A stretch of DNA of 64,000 bases, from the NCBI GenBank assembly GCA_016745215.1, contig CP050890.1, positions 1,302,001 to 1,366,000 on the forward strand. Reading direction: 5' to 3'. Shown here piece after piece: positions 45,617-54,721 of this stretch (position 1 is its first letter; each line of letters starts with the position of its first letter). The stretch comes from Thiohalocapsa sp. PB-PSB1 (lineage in GTDB: Bacteria; Pseudomonadota; Gammaproteobacteria; Chromatiales; Chromatiaceae). A model generated the notes under the pieces. That model had not been told where the DNA came from, did not search any database, and saw only the letters and a list, made by a program, of their open reading frames with translations. The translations under genes were made by a program, and so were the position numbers.

Positions 45617-45636
45617 GGGGGCGAAAATCCGCCCCC
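45617..45636 (-). terminator. GC-rich terminator hairpin
   Basis: GGGGGCG (45617-45623) pairs with CGCCCCC (45630-45636), twenty bases after the stop of the minus-strand gene at 45657. It matches the hairpin after the paralogous gene at 31197. Confidence 0.7.
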
Positions 45637-45656
45637 TGGCATCGAAACGCGGGCAA

Positions 45657-46229
45657 CTACTGCGGGTCCAGCCCGATAGCCAGCCCCTCGCGATAGACGA
45701 TCTCGACCATGTCTCCCTTCTTGAAGTCGTCCATGCGCTCTTCCAAATGCGGGGCCTTCATCGAGACTTCACGGTAGTGACCGCGAGCATCACGGAATGC
45801 GATCGACTTCTTGTAGGGATCGATATCGAGGATCTCGATTGTCTCTGTCACCTCGCGACCATAAACGCCTGCTGGATAGTCCATGGCTGCGGCGGCCCCA
45901 CCGACAACAATGCTCTCTTTGCGCTTCGCGTCTTCATCGACCTTAACCGCGCTGACCACGATCGCAAGATAGCGCCGTACGACAACCTCGTCACCGACTT
46001 TGATTTGGTCCAGATTCTTGACTTCAGGGCCGGCCTCGACAATAACCGTACCACCCCTCGGTCCTTTCAGCGTGACTAGGCGATCGGCGATGTTAACACT
46101 CTGGACTGTCGCCGTCAGCTCAGTAACCTGAACTTCGCCGACCGGTGCCGGCGCCTCCATCATCTGGGACATAGCGGGTAACGCAAGGATCAAGCCGAGC
46201 GCCCCGATCAATAAATAAAATCGAGTCAT
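45657..46229 (-). CDS. Conserved exported protein, paralogue 2
   Basis: Unrecognised family; 190 residues from ATG 46229, with GAGGA nine bases upstream. Signal peptide FYLLIGALGLILALPAMSQ. It matches the product of 31197-31769 at roughly four residues in five along the full length, including PAPVGEVQVTEL and DDFKKGDMVEIVYREGLAIG at the C terminus. Downstream terminators also match. The homology fades upstream of the start, where this copy leads into unrelated sequence and then family D and A repeats. Confidence 0.75.
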   Translation of the reverse strand: MTRFYLLIGALGLILALPAMSQMMEAPAPVGEVQVTELTATVQSVNIADRLVTLKGPRGGTVIVEAGPEVKNLDQIKVGDEVVVRRYLAIVVSAVKVDEDAKRKESIVVGGAAAAMDYPAGVYGREVTETIEILDIDPYKKSIAFRDARGHYREVSMKAPHLEERMDDFKKGDMVEIVYREGLAIGLDPQ

Positions 46230-46379
46230 CTTCTTCCTCATCAAGTCGTTTTGTGGCGGCGACACCAAGCAGATAAACTAGCGCGCCATAGGCGACTCTC
46301 ACTGTACTTGACGAAACGATAGACAGCAATCTCAAATTGCACTAATACCAGGTGTGCAAGCCTGCTGAGAAGCCTGAGT

Positions 46380-46623
46380 CTAGGCTGTCGAAATCTGCAG
46401 TCTCACTAAAACAAGCGCTTCCCGGTTTATGGATGCTTAGTCGGGATCGGTGTCAAGGTCAACATTAGGGGTTGGTATCGAGCTGACTGCTTTGATCGAT
46501 GAGCGGATTCGATTCCGATTTCGATAGCGACCCCGACACCGATTAGACTTCCCCAGTGCGTTCGATGATGCAGTCCAAGACCCGGAATCGGTTTGGCATC
46601 AAAACTCAGGACATTTCGACAGC

Positions 46624-46626
<3 letters not shown>
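46380..46626. repeat. Family D element with 15-bp inverted ends
   Basis: CTAGGCTGTCGAAAT (46380-46394) and its exact complement (46612-46626) bound 247 bases without a gene. The right half recurs at 6385-6505 in the opposite orientation. The last CTAG is shared with the start of the family A element that follows. Confidence 0.75.
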
Positions 46627-46810
<184 letters not shown>

Positions 46811-47199
46811 CCTGAGTCTCATCCAGGCTTTTTTTGATCATCACCTGAGCCGTACCGACGAGCGCAGGGCAGTCCAATATCCTATCAGCGTACCGCTGCA
46901 GTCGATCGCGACAGTCATGATCGAATAGATTCAATCAAGTCTTGGCCGCAGGACAGGCTGCCGCGCCGGGTCCAGCGCCATCCGATCGTTCAGGTCGGAG
47001 GCGATCTCGGTGGCAAAGAGAACATCCCGCCATGGCCGACGAGCCTGGAATCAAATCCTGCTACACTTCAATGGCATCAGCCAGAACACCGACGACTGCG
47101 CCCGGCCGCCGATGCAGCCCGCGGACCTGGCTCGATTCATCCAGGGCGAGGCGAGCAATCTATTGAACTGCACCAGCGAGGTCACTGAATCAATGGAGC
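46811..47199. other. Intergenic, no gene supported
   Basis: An open frame starting at 47010 crosses from here through the MITE and into the interrupted dndD-like start. Its first part has no recognisable family and is broken up by the MITE, so I do not call it a gene; it could be the remnant of one. Confidence 0.4.
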
Positions 47200-47362
47200 T
47201 TAGGCGATTTCTGTCAAGAAACCTACCAGCTGGCTTGTCTTCTCGTCCAGCATCGACGTTGCGGCAACCCGCCCATACAGCGACGATGGGCGGGTTGCCG
47301 CTTTGCGAAGGCGAAAGAGAATCCGGCGCCAGTTGGCATGTTTCTCTTCGGCAATCGCCTTA
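47200..47362. repeat. Family B MITE copy 3
   Basis: Full-length 163-bp element with inverted ends and TTA on both sides. Its centre is a perfect 16-bp hairpin: GCGGCAACCCGCCCAT (47261-47276) and its complement (47286-47301) around a nine-base loop. The other copies have degenerate versions of this stem. The stretch from 47363 to 47579 holds only a CGGGTA hexamer run (about 47530-47552). Confidence 0.82.
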
Positions 47363-47579
47363 CCTGAGGTTCGCGATCGAAATCGGCATCTTGCCCGTCA
47401 AATCGAGAATGCGCAGACGCAGTACCGTCGACCTCGCTCCCGATTTCGATCCGAAGCGCGTCCTTTGCTCCCTGGGCGCTGCAGTTTTACAGAAACTCCG
47501 ACCACATGCACTATCTCCCAGCTTGGGAACCGGGTACGGGTACGGGTACGGGAAGCTCTTCTTCCAGTTTGCCAATGAA

Positions 47580-47617
47580 ATGTCATTCAGGGTCTATGTT
47601 AGCGATATAGCTTTATT
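47580..47617 (+). pseudogene. 5' fragment of the interrupted dndD-like gene
   Basis: ATG 47580 begins MSFRVYVSDIAL and runs into the IS end at 47618 with two bases of the next codon left. Adding the first base after the IS (49073) completes that codon, and the frame continues without a stop into the DndD-like ORF. The joined N terminus has the length expected before the Walker A motif in DndD/SMC-type proteins. No clear ribosome binding site is visible. Confidence 0.65.
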
Positions 47618-49072
47618 CAATACCTTCGCCAAATGACCCGATCTCATGCTGCACTAAGTTCTTGATTAATCCGCCCCAGATTTGCAGCCTGCTCAAGGGC
47701 TTGGTCAATAATATTTGCTTCGGGCATTTCCGGAAGCATTTTTAACACCTCCAGGACGTATTTCCGGCCGCGGAAGTGGGCTTTGAGGTCATTGACGCTA
47801 AAGCTCGGACAGTGCTCGCGCACCGGTCGCATCAGGATCTGGGACAGGTTGATCATCAGCATCGCCAGGTTGGCACTGTTGTAGACCGGCGTTGGCTTGA
47901 TCACCATGAAGTCTTCCAAGCCCCAGTACTGTTTGGCGTCTCGGAAGTTGAACTCGATTTGGAAGCGCAAGCGATAGTAATCGATGAGCGCTTCGTAGCC
48001 TAACTCAAGATCACTACTGAAAAGGATGACATGGGCCTGGGCACCGGTGCGTTGGTTGGTCTTGACGAGGATCACGACATTGAGCCGGTCGGGGAATTTT
48101 TTGTGCCAAACGGGCAGTTGGTAGATGGCCGTATGAACCTGTCCTTCCACGGAAGTGGCTTTGAGAAAGCACGGCGGCAAGTGTTGATAATCGAGCTTGC
48201 TGCCGTACTTGCGCCGCGGGCCGCGCCCGGCGTAGGGGCCGTCATAGGGCAGATACAGCGCGCTGTTGTGGCGCAATTTGCTGATCAACTCTAAGCCCGT
48301 GCGACGGACCATTTGCAGCGCTTGATTATGGCCGAAGGCCCCGTCGAAGACGAAATAACGCACCGTCAGCGTCTGGCACACCAGTGCCAGCACCTGGCGC
48401 AGAAGGTCTTGAACGAACTGCAAATAGGGCGACAGACTCACCTCCCGGCGATTGCCATTGCGGCTACCTTTCGGCCGCCCTCGGTCCTTACCCCGACCCG
48501 CTTTGGACGCTTTCGGGCAGCTCGCGGCCGTCTCTTTGAGAATCGGCTCCAGGCGCAATGGGTACGAACAGCGCCGTTGCACGCTAATCAACGACAGGCT
48601 CAGAAAACACAACCCCGGGATCGTCTTGCCAACCACCGAGGAGAAAAAACGATCCAGACCGTGGGTCTTCTTGCCCGATTTGCTCACCACCACTTCATCG
48701 CCCGCCAGCAACCATTGCGTTTCGTCGCCCAGCAGGTGCTGGCGAATCACCAGCCAATGCACTTGGCCCCAACTGAGCGTGGTGTTGAACAACCGCTGCA
48801 GCGTCCGATAGCTTCCCCCGCGCTCGGTCCAGCGCGATAGCCCCCGCATCGTTACCCGCCCCGTCATCGCCAACAGCCCTTCCACAACGCAACCCAAACG
48901 GCCAAGGCTCGTCTTATCTACGCTCTGGCTTAAGCAGCTCAAGATCAGCATAATGTCGGGCATGGGCGATAGCCTCCTGAGGGAATAGGTCTTCGGATTA
49001 GTAACTGGATAACCTATCACCTCGGGCTGTCGCCCACCTAATTTTTGGCGCTAATTTTTGGCGAAGGTATTG
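47618..49072 (-). mobile_element. IS4-like insertion sequence, copy 2 (1455 bp)
   Basis: Same 16-bp inverted ends (47618-47633 and 49057-49072) and same length as copy 1, in the opposite orientation. No matching direct duplication is seen outside its ends (left flank ends TTTATT, right flank begins ATATTT), unlike copy 1. It splits the dndD-like gene about 13 codons from its start. Confidence 0.93.
47644..48963 (-). CDS. IS4-family-like DDE transposase (copy 2)
   Basis: Intact 439-residue transposase, differing from copy 1 by changes such as RGKDRG for RGKGRG, MVIKP for MVTKP and MRPVRE for MRTVRE. The catalytic residues and the Y-R-E-K signature are unchanged. The start at 48963 corresponds to ATG 17825 of copy 1, with the same AGGAG-type ribosome binding site (here GAGG). 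Confidence 0.93.
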   Translation of the reverse strand: MPDIMLILSCLSQSVDKTSLGRLGCVVEGLLAMTGRVTMRGLSRWTERGGSYRTLQRLFNTTLSWGQVHWLVIRQHLLGDETQWLLAGDEVVVSKSGKKTHGLDRFFSSVVGKTIPGLCFLSLSLISVQRRCSYPLRLEPILKETAASCPKASKAGRGKDRGRPKGSRNGNRREVSLSPYLQFVQDLLRQVLALVCQTLTVRYFVFDGAFGHNQALQMVRRTGLELISKLRHNSALYLPYDGPYAGRGPRRKYGSKLDYQHLPPCFLKATSVEGQVHTAIYQLPVWHKKFPDRLNVVILVKTNQRTGAQAHVILFSSDLELGYEALIDYYRLRFQIEFNFRDAKQYWGLEDFMVIKPTPVYNSANLAMLMINLSQILMRPVREHCPSFSVNDLKAHFRGRKYVLEVLKMLPEMPEANIIDQALEQAANLGRINQELSAA

Positions 49073-49136
49073 ATATTTTGGTCCGCAGTGCTTTGAGCTC
49101 GGACAGCCTGAACCGGGACGCAACATCTGCCTGATC

Positions 49137-51074
49137 ATGGGCCAAAACGGATTCGGTAAGACCAGCTTCCTGAACGCATTGAAGCTCTTGTTCACCGGGT
49201 CGCGCAATGAACCCCTGCGGCGAGCGGTCCAGCGCAGGCGCATGCCCACCGTTCAGCAGTACGTGCTCGGCGCAGGCGACGACTGGTGGGGAATCATGAA
49301 CCGACGCGCTCGCACAGACGGAGAGACGCGTTGCGCCGTGGAACTGCGCTGGACGGAGAACGGGCAGGCGGTCACTGCGGAGCGCAGTTGGACCATCGAA
49401 GGCGATACCTGGCAGGAGCAGTTAGAGGTGCAGGCAGGCGTGACTCGCTTCGGTGACGAGGCCGCGCAGGAGTTTCTGGACCGCCGATTGCCCCCCGATT
49501 ATGTCGACTTCTTCTTCTTCGACGGTGAGCAGATCCAGGCCCTGGCCGAGGCCAACCGGGACACTCAACAACGCGAGATGGAGCGCATTCTTGGTATCGG
49601 CGCGATAGACGCCCTGCGGGAGGCCCTGAAACAGGCTGACAATGGCTGGCAACGCAATGAGCTGAAGCCCGAGGCCAAGGCCGAGCTGCAACGTCTGGAG
49701 GGCAGCGCGCGAGCTATCTTCGAGGAACTGCGGACCTTGGAGGACAACCAGGCCAACTTGGAGCAAGAGATCGAGGACGATCAGGAGGCGCTGCGTCGCG
49801 TCCGACGGCGTATCGAGGGCGTTAGCGCCTACGTGCACCGTCATAACGAGGGCGAGCTGAAGGAGGCCCTCAGACGTGTTCAGGCCGAGTTTGCCGATGG
49901 GCGCGAGCGGCTCTCCGCGGAACTGCCCCGCGATGTCGTGCTCTTGGCCAACCCCAGCCTGGTGCGCCGAGCGATCGACCGCCTGGATCAGGTACTGCGC
50001 AGCGACGCCGGTGCCCGCGGTCGGGTGCTTGAGACGCTGACGCGGACCCTGCCTAAGCGTCTGTTTGACGGTCCAGACCGGCCCGATCCCGACATCCGCG
50101 AGGGGCAGCGCGCCTTCTACAAATACAAGCTTGTCCGCTTGCTGGAACAGGACATGACCGATGCCGGTTCGGCAATGGGTGCAAACTTCGCACCGGACCC
50201 TCAAGCCGGCGCGCGTGCACGCGACCAGCTCGCCCCCTACGCGGAGGCGGAAGGCCTGCGCTCGTTGCGCGCCGAAGCCTTGCGGAGTCTGCAGCAGCAG
50301 GCGGCCGAGTTGCGGAAACTGGAGGCGGACCTGCTGAATGTCGGCTCGCTCTCGGAAGAGGATCGCAAGCAGTTTGAGCGTTACGTTGAAGAACGCGAGC
50401 AGTTGGAGCGGGCATTGACCGACAAGCAACAACGCATCGGCGCGCTGCAGAGCGAGCTCGGCCAACAGCAGCGGAAGCTCGATGAAACGAAGAAAAGGAT
50501 CATCGAGATTCAAAATGTTGTCCAAGCGGGCGGAATTGCAAGAGACAAGATTGAGTTGGCGCGACGACTCAGGAACCTGTTCAGCAAGCTAAAGGATCAC
50601 CGCAAGAAAGAGCAACGGGAGACACTGGAGAGTGCCATCAACCGCCACTTCAAGCTCTTGATGACATCGCATCATCTGATCGACAGGATTCAAGTCGATG
50701 ACGAGTTCGGCCTTCATTACCTTGATCGCGATGGCCACCCAATCGCGATGGGCGCCCTTTCCGCTGGCATGAAGCAGCTGATGGCCACAGCCCTCCTCTG
50801 GGCGCTAAGCGAGGCATCTGGCAAGCAGGTTCCTGTCATCATCGATACCCCCTTGGCGCGCATTGATGCCCGGAATCAGAAGGCGATACTCACGCAGTAC
50901 TATCCGAATGCCGCCGCCCAGGTCATCGTCTTGCCGACCGACTCGGAGTTGGATGCCCGCAAGCTTGGGCTCGTAGCAGAGAATGTGTACACCGCTTTCC
51001 GCCTGATCAATCCCGATGGCGAGCACACGATTCCCATGCCTGTTGACGTCGCCGAACTGGCAGCCGGCCTATAA
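49137..51074 (+). CDS. DndD-like SMC-type ATPase, 5' end severed by IS
   Basis: The 645 residues from ATG 49137 lack the first beta strands: in-frame codons back to 49074 still encode YFGPQCFELGQPEPGRNIC, part of the fold. The Walker A motif GQNGFGKTS follows at once. FFFFDGEQIQAL (about residue 124-135) is a DndD hallmark. A long coiled coil (about 155-500) leads to the signature LSAGMKQLMATALLWAL (about 541) and Walker B VPVIIDTPLARID (about 565). DndD supports phosphorothioate modification in Dnd systems; here no dndC is adjacent, so the role may differ. The next gene starts three bases after the stop. As arranged, any product would lack a complete nucleotide-binding N-lobe. Confidence 0.85.
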   Translation: MGQNGFGKTSFLNALKLLFTGSRNEPLRRAVQRRRMPTVQQYVLGAGDDWWGIMNRRARTDGETRCAVELRWTENGQAVTAERSWTIEGDTWQEQLEVQAGVTRFGDEAAQEFLDRRLPPDYVDFFFFDGEQIQALAEANRDTQQREMERILGIGAIDALREALKQADNGWQRNELKPEAKAELQRLEGSARAIFEELRTLEDNQANLEQEIEDDQEALRRVRRRIEGVSAYVHRHNEGELKEALRRVQAEFADGRERLSAELPRDVVLLANPSLVRRAIDRLDQVLRSDAGARGRVLETLTRTLPKRLFDGPDRPDPDIREGQRAFYKYKLVRLLEQDMTDAGSAMGANFAPDPQAGARARDQLAPYAEAEGLRSLRAEALRSLQQQAAELRKLEADLLNVGSLSEEDRKQFERYVEEREQLERALTDKQQRIGALQSELGQQQRKLDETKKRIIEIQNVVQAGGIARDKIELARRLRNLFSKLKDHRKKEQRETLESAINRHFKLLMTSHHLIDRIQVDDEFGLHYLDRDGHPIAMGALSAGMKQLMATALLWALSEASGKQVPVIIDTPLARIDARNQKAILTQYYPNAAAQVIVLPTDSELDARKLGLVAENVYTAFRLINPDGEHTIPMPVDVAELAAGL

Positions 51075-51077
51075 ACC

Positions 51078-52613
51078 ATGCCAGACATCTATACCGACGC
51101 GGCCGACGAACAGACCATCAATGAGGTGCTGTCCCATGGCCTCGGCACGCCAAGTGCCCCAAAGCTGCGTGTGCTGCGCATCGCGCTGGCGCGTTCTCTG
51201 CAGATACCGACGCCGCCGCCGGAGGAATTGGACGGCAGCGCCCTCGGTCCGGGGGGCGGCGAATACTGGCTGACGCGCGTGACCGGCAGCGGTCTTGCGG
51301 CGGACGAGCGCGGTCGACAGGACTACGATCTCGCCATCCGTGCTCTGCTGAGCATTTACCACGGCGAGGACATGTTCCAGGACGACGAGGCCGAACCGCG
51401 CTACAAGCGCTATCTACAGCGTCATGTGCGCCGGGGTCTACGCGAGATCAGAACCAGCTGGCGACCGGGACACGACTTCGCCAGCTATTTGTATCAAGAC
51501 CTGTTCGTGGCCGCGTCACCGGCCCCAGCCCGAGTGGATCGAGCACAGGAGATCCTTGCCGGACTGCGCGAGATCGGTGTCATCGCCCAGATTCGTGGTG
51601 TCGAGGAAGGACCGCGCATCAGTCGTTACCGGGTCTATCTGGACGACGTCAATCATTATGATCGGGTCAAACGTGGGCTCGATAAACTCGGGCTTTACCT
51701 TGGCCTGTCGACGCGTCAGGGGATCTTGCTGCAAGAGGACGAGGAGCGCGAACGCGAGGCTCGCGTGCTGGCCCTGGATGTGCCCAGACCGCGCGAGACC
51801 TGGCAAAGCGTACCCGGCGCGCGACTGCGTGACTGGGCGCGCGCGGCAGAGGATTTACCGCTGCTCACGGTTTGGCCAGGGGTAGACGTGCTCGGCGCCC
51901 CGGTGGCATTCGATTTGGCCGAGGCGCCGCATCTGCTGCTGGGCGGGACCACCGGCAGCGGCAAGAGTGTGTGCTTGCATGCACTGCTGTTGTCGCTGCT
52001 ATGGCGTCTGGAACCCAAAGACCTGCATTTGGTCATGATCGATCCAAAGCGCGTCGAACTCGGCCAGTACACCGGGCTCCCGCACCTGCGCGACGGGCAT
52101 GTGCTCGAGGATATGGGTGAGGCATTGGACACCCTCGATGAGCTGGTCGCAGAGATGGAGCGGCGTACCAGTCTGCTGCGTGAGCAAGGTGTCTCGAACT
52201 TGGCCCAAGGCCGGGCTCAAGGCCGAATGGACTTGCCCTATATCGTCGTCGTGGTCGAGGAGTTGGCGGACTTGCTGTTCCAATCCCGCGAGGCCGAGAC
52301 GCCACTGGTGCGCTTGGCACAGAAGGCCCGCGCGGTCGGCATTCATCTGCTGCTCGCGACGCAACGCCCGGACGCGGAGACCTTCACCGGTCTGCTCCGC
52401 AGCAACGTCCCGGCACGCATTGCGCTGTCCGTGCGCACCGCAGCCGAATCCAAGATCATCCTTGATGAGGTTGGTGCCGAGAAGCTGCTTGGGGCCGGCG
52501 ACATGCTGTTGCGGCCGCGCGCCGGCGCACCGCTGCGCCGTGCCCATGGGGTGCTTGTCACCGGCGACGACATCAAACAGTGCCTGAGGCACCTGCGCGG
52601 TGAGCAGCGATGA
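51078..52613 (+). CDS. FtsK/SpoIIIE-type translocase with DndE-like N-terminal domain
   Basis: Protein of 511 residues. Residues about 15-105 (KLRVLRIALARSLQIP, then DYDLAIRALLSIYHGEDMF) resemble DndE (DUF1832), the small DNA-binding subunit of Dnd systems; this part is my weaker assignment. A middle region (about 115-260) is followed by the FtsK motor: LLLGGTTGSGKSVCLHALLL (Walker A about 289-298), MIDPKRVELGQY (about 321) and YIVVVVEELADLLFQ (Walker B about 389-400), in which the usual Asp is Glu. There is no membrane segment. It overlaps the next gene by ATGA, so the cassette is a single operon. Confidence 0.85.
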   Translation: MPDIYTDAADEQTINEVLSHGLGTPSAPKLRVLRIALARSLQIPTPPPEELDGSALGPGGGEYWLTRVTGSGLAADERGRQDYDLAIRALLSIYHGEDMFQDDEAEPRYKRYLQRHVRRGLREIRTSWRPGHDFASYLYQDLFVAASPAPARVDRAQEILAGLREIGVIAQIRGVEEGPRISRYRVYLDDVNHYDRVKRGLDKLGLYLGLSTRQGILLQEDEEREREARVLALDVPRPRETWQSVPGARLRDWARAAEDLPLLTVWPGVDVLGAPVAFDLAEAPHLLLGGTTGSGKSVCLHALLLSLLWRLEPKDLHLVMIDPKRVELGQYTGLPHLRDGHVLEDMGEALDTLDELVAEMERRTSLLREQGVSNLAQGRAQGRMDLPYIVVVVEELADLLFQSREAETPLVRLAQKARAVGIHLLLATQRPDAETFTGLLRSNVPARIALSVRTAAESKIILDEVGAEKLLGAGDMLLRPRAGAPLRRAHGVLVTGDDIKQCLRHLRGEQR

Positions 52614-53755
52614 GCGACATAACCGTCTACGAGTTCCAACCCCTTTGGCTGACGCTGGACCGCGTCGGTCCGTTTCAGGGTTCGCCGTACGAGATCGATT
52701 TCACCGACGATCAAGACCGCCCATGTAACGTCTTTCTGCTGATGTCCGAGAACGGGCAGGGCAAGACGACGGTGCTGGAGTGTCTCGCCTTGCTGATGCG
52801 GCAGCTTGGAACGCTGAGTCCCCAGCACTTTGGCCACGAGGACCTGGACGATGGGAAGGGCCGAGTCCAACTCGACGTGCTGACTCGGCTGTTCTGGCAG
52901 GGTCGAGACCACAGAATCGTGCTGTCCATGGTGGCCGGCAATCTCGGAGAAGGCACCTTTTTGAAAGTATGGGACGACGAGTCACTGACGCAATACGCAG
53001 CGGAAGCATGGCATCGGACCGGCTTTCGCCAGCGGGCTCCTGGGCGACTGGTGGAAATCGATCGTCAAGACGACTTGGTGCAGGATCTCCGGCGCACGCT
53101 CGACGATTCCATGGGCCTGACGCCTGGTGCCTTCGCCAACGCTACGCTGAGCCTGCCGACCTCTCTGTATTTCTCGGCCTATCGCGACATTCCACGTCTG
53201 CAAGATGCCACCGAGAGGTCGATCGTCCAGCCGGAGCATTGGGCCTATCACACGGCACATGAGTTTGCCCCGCATGGCACGCACTGGACCGCGTCTCTGG
53301 ATAACCTGCTCGTCTGGCTCGCCTGGTTAAGCGATGGCAGCTTTGAGGCCGCGGTCAAGACCGTCAACGAGACCGTCTTCGACAAATCCCCCGACAGGTA
53401 TCTCGACACCCAGATCCGGCGGGTGCCGCCCGAGGCCATCGTCCACAGTGCGGGGCAGACCCATCGATTGGATCGGCTTTCCAGCGGAGAGAAGAACCTC
53501 GCCCAGCTGTTCTTGCGCATTGGTGCTCACAGCACCCGCAACACCTGGGTACTCGTGGACGAACTCGATGTCCATCTGCATGTCCGCTGGCAGCACAAGG
53601 CGCTGAACCTGATGAAGGCGCAGGTGCGTCGTCAACCGGGTACGACGGTCATCGCCGCAACCCATTCGGTGGAGATCCTGGAAGCCTTTCCGGTCGACAT
53701 CGCCGAGCCGGATCTCGTCAAGGGTGGCTGGATCATCGAGCCTGGCCTGCGTTAG
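52610..53755 (+). CDS. ABC/RecF-type AAA ATPase (PARIS AriA-like)
   Basis: Compact ATPase of 381 residues. Walker A is LMSENGQGKTTVLE (about residues 43-56), the ABC signature is LSSGEKNLAQLF (about 288-299), Walker B is TWVLVDELDVHLH (about 312-324), and the switch histidine is in AATHS (about 350). There is no long coiled coil between the two halves, which separates it from SMC and DndD proteins. Paired with the TOPRIM gene 14 bases downstream it has the layout of two-gene ATPase-TOPRIM defence modules such as PARIS. The ATG overlaps the upstream stop. Confidence 0.87.
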   Translation: MSDITVYEFQPLWLTLDRVGPFQGSPYEIDFTDDQDRPCNVFLLMSENGQGKTTVLECLALLMRQLGTLSPQHFGHEDLDDGKGRVQLDVLTRLFWQGRDHRIVLSMVAGNLGEGTFLKVWDDESLTQYAAEAWHRTGFRQRAPGRLVEIDRQDDLVQDLRRTLDDSMGLTPGAFANATLSLPTSLYFSAYRDIPRLQDATERSIVQPEHWAYHTAHEFAPHGTHWTASLDNLLVWLAWLSDGSFEAAVKTVNETVFDKSPDRYLDTQIRRVPPEAIVHSAGQTHRLDRLSSGEKNLAQLFLRIGAHSTRNTWVLVDELDVHLHVRWQHKALNLMKAQVRRQPGTTVIAATHSVEILEAFPVDIAEPDLVKGGWIIEPGLR

Positions 53756-53769
53756 AAAGAGATAGGAAG

Positions 53770-54654
53770 ATGAGTGCATTCAAGAAGGTCAAGGCGCCGG
53801 AGCGCCTATTGTGGAAGCAACGCGGCGGCGCGGTGGTCTTTCTTGAATCGGAAGACGACTACGAAATCATCGCCAAACGCTGGTTCTTCGATGAAGGAGC
53901 CGATGTGCTGTTCGAGCCAGCCGACCGTCACGAGCCCGACACCGGGGGCGGAGGCTGCGAGGCCGTGATCGCTTTGGTCGAGGGGGCGCGGGCTGATGGG
54001 GTCGCGGCATTCGGCCTGGTCGATCGAGACCTGCTGCTTGGCAGGCACAACTGGGTGCTCTGGTGGCAGGAAGCTGACGACGAGTTTCTGGCAGCGCGGC
54101 CTCATGGAGACAACATTAGGGTGCTGTTACGCTGGGAGTTGGAAAACTACCTGCTTGATCCCGAAGCGATGGCGGAAGTGGCGAACGACGATGCACTGAC
54201 ATCAAGCCAAACTGGCGACAGCATGGTCGATACCTGTCTCGCCTGTGCCGACGAACTGAAGGATAAGTCTGCGGCAACAGTCGTTGCCAAGACGGCAAAC
54301 CAGCGTTCGCCGAATCCCGGATTTGGCTGTAACCCGTTGAAGCGTAGCAGCCAACTTAAGGCCGATCTCGTTGGTCACCTAACGAATCTCAGGATACCGA
54401 ATCCAGGACCAGCATTGGATAAGGAACGGGCAAAGATCGAGCCATTTGATCGACCAAGTGCATCACCCCGACAACGGTGGGAACGCCTGACCAGAATGCT
54501 GGATGGAAAGGCTGCGCTGAAATATCTCTCCCATGCCGGCCCGGTGCGCTTCGACGAACATCGCGGCTTTCTTGCGCGACGAATCCGCGAAGCAGGGAAG
54601 GTGCCCTCGGATATCCGCAAACAAATCGAGGACTTCAAGCTGGCGGCAAGGTAA
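53770..54654 (+). CDS. DUF4435/TOPRIM-like protein (PARIS AriB-like)
   Basis: Protein of 294 residues. The TOPRIM-like metal site is visible as VVFLESEDDYEII (acidic first strand, about residues 20-32) and FGLVDRDLLLG (DxD strand, about 82-92). WELENYLLDPEAM (about 121-133) is the segment that marks DUF4435 proteins. The C-terminal half is charged and helical. In PARIS the equivalent protein is held inactive by its ATPase partner and released on infection to attack nucleic acid; that role here is inference from pairing and motifs. GATAGGAAG precedes the start. Confidence 0.82.
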   Translation: MSAFKKVKAPERLLWKQRGGAVVFLESEDDYEIIAKRWFFDEGADVLFEPADRHEPDTGGGGCEAVIALVEGARADGVAAFGLVDRDLLLGRHNWVLWWQEADDEFLAARPHGDNIRVLLRWELENYLLDPEAMAEVANDDALTSSQTGDSMVDTCLACADELKDKSAATVVAKTANQRSPNPGFGCNPLKRSSQLKADLVGHLTNLRIPNPGPALDKERAKIEPFDRPSASPRQRWERLTRMLDGKAALKYLSHAGPVRFDEHRGFLARRIREAGKVPSDIRKQIEDFKLAAR

Positions 54655-54721
54655 CAGTTCAGATCCCCCTCCCAATTTTGGCCCATTCCGTAAACATTCG
54701 GTCTACCCATTCCTCGAAGAA

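Noticed and set aside
47010..47636. 208-codon open frame ending in the IS
   Set aside because: Its middle is a MITE and its end is the dndD-like start plus IS sequence; the rest shows no family, so only the last 13 codons are treated as meaningful.
49137..51074. Reading the SMC-type ATPase as a RecN/Rad50/SbcC housekeeping protein
   Set aside because: The FFFFDGEQI segment, the overall length and the C-terminal LSAGMKQLMATALLWAL block fit DndD better, as does the adjacent gene set.
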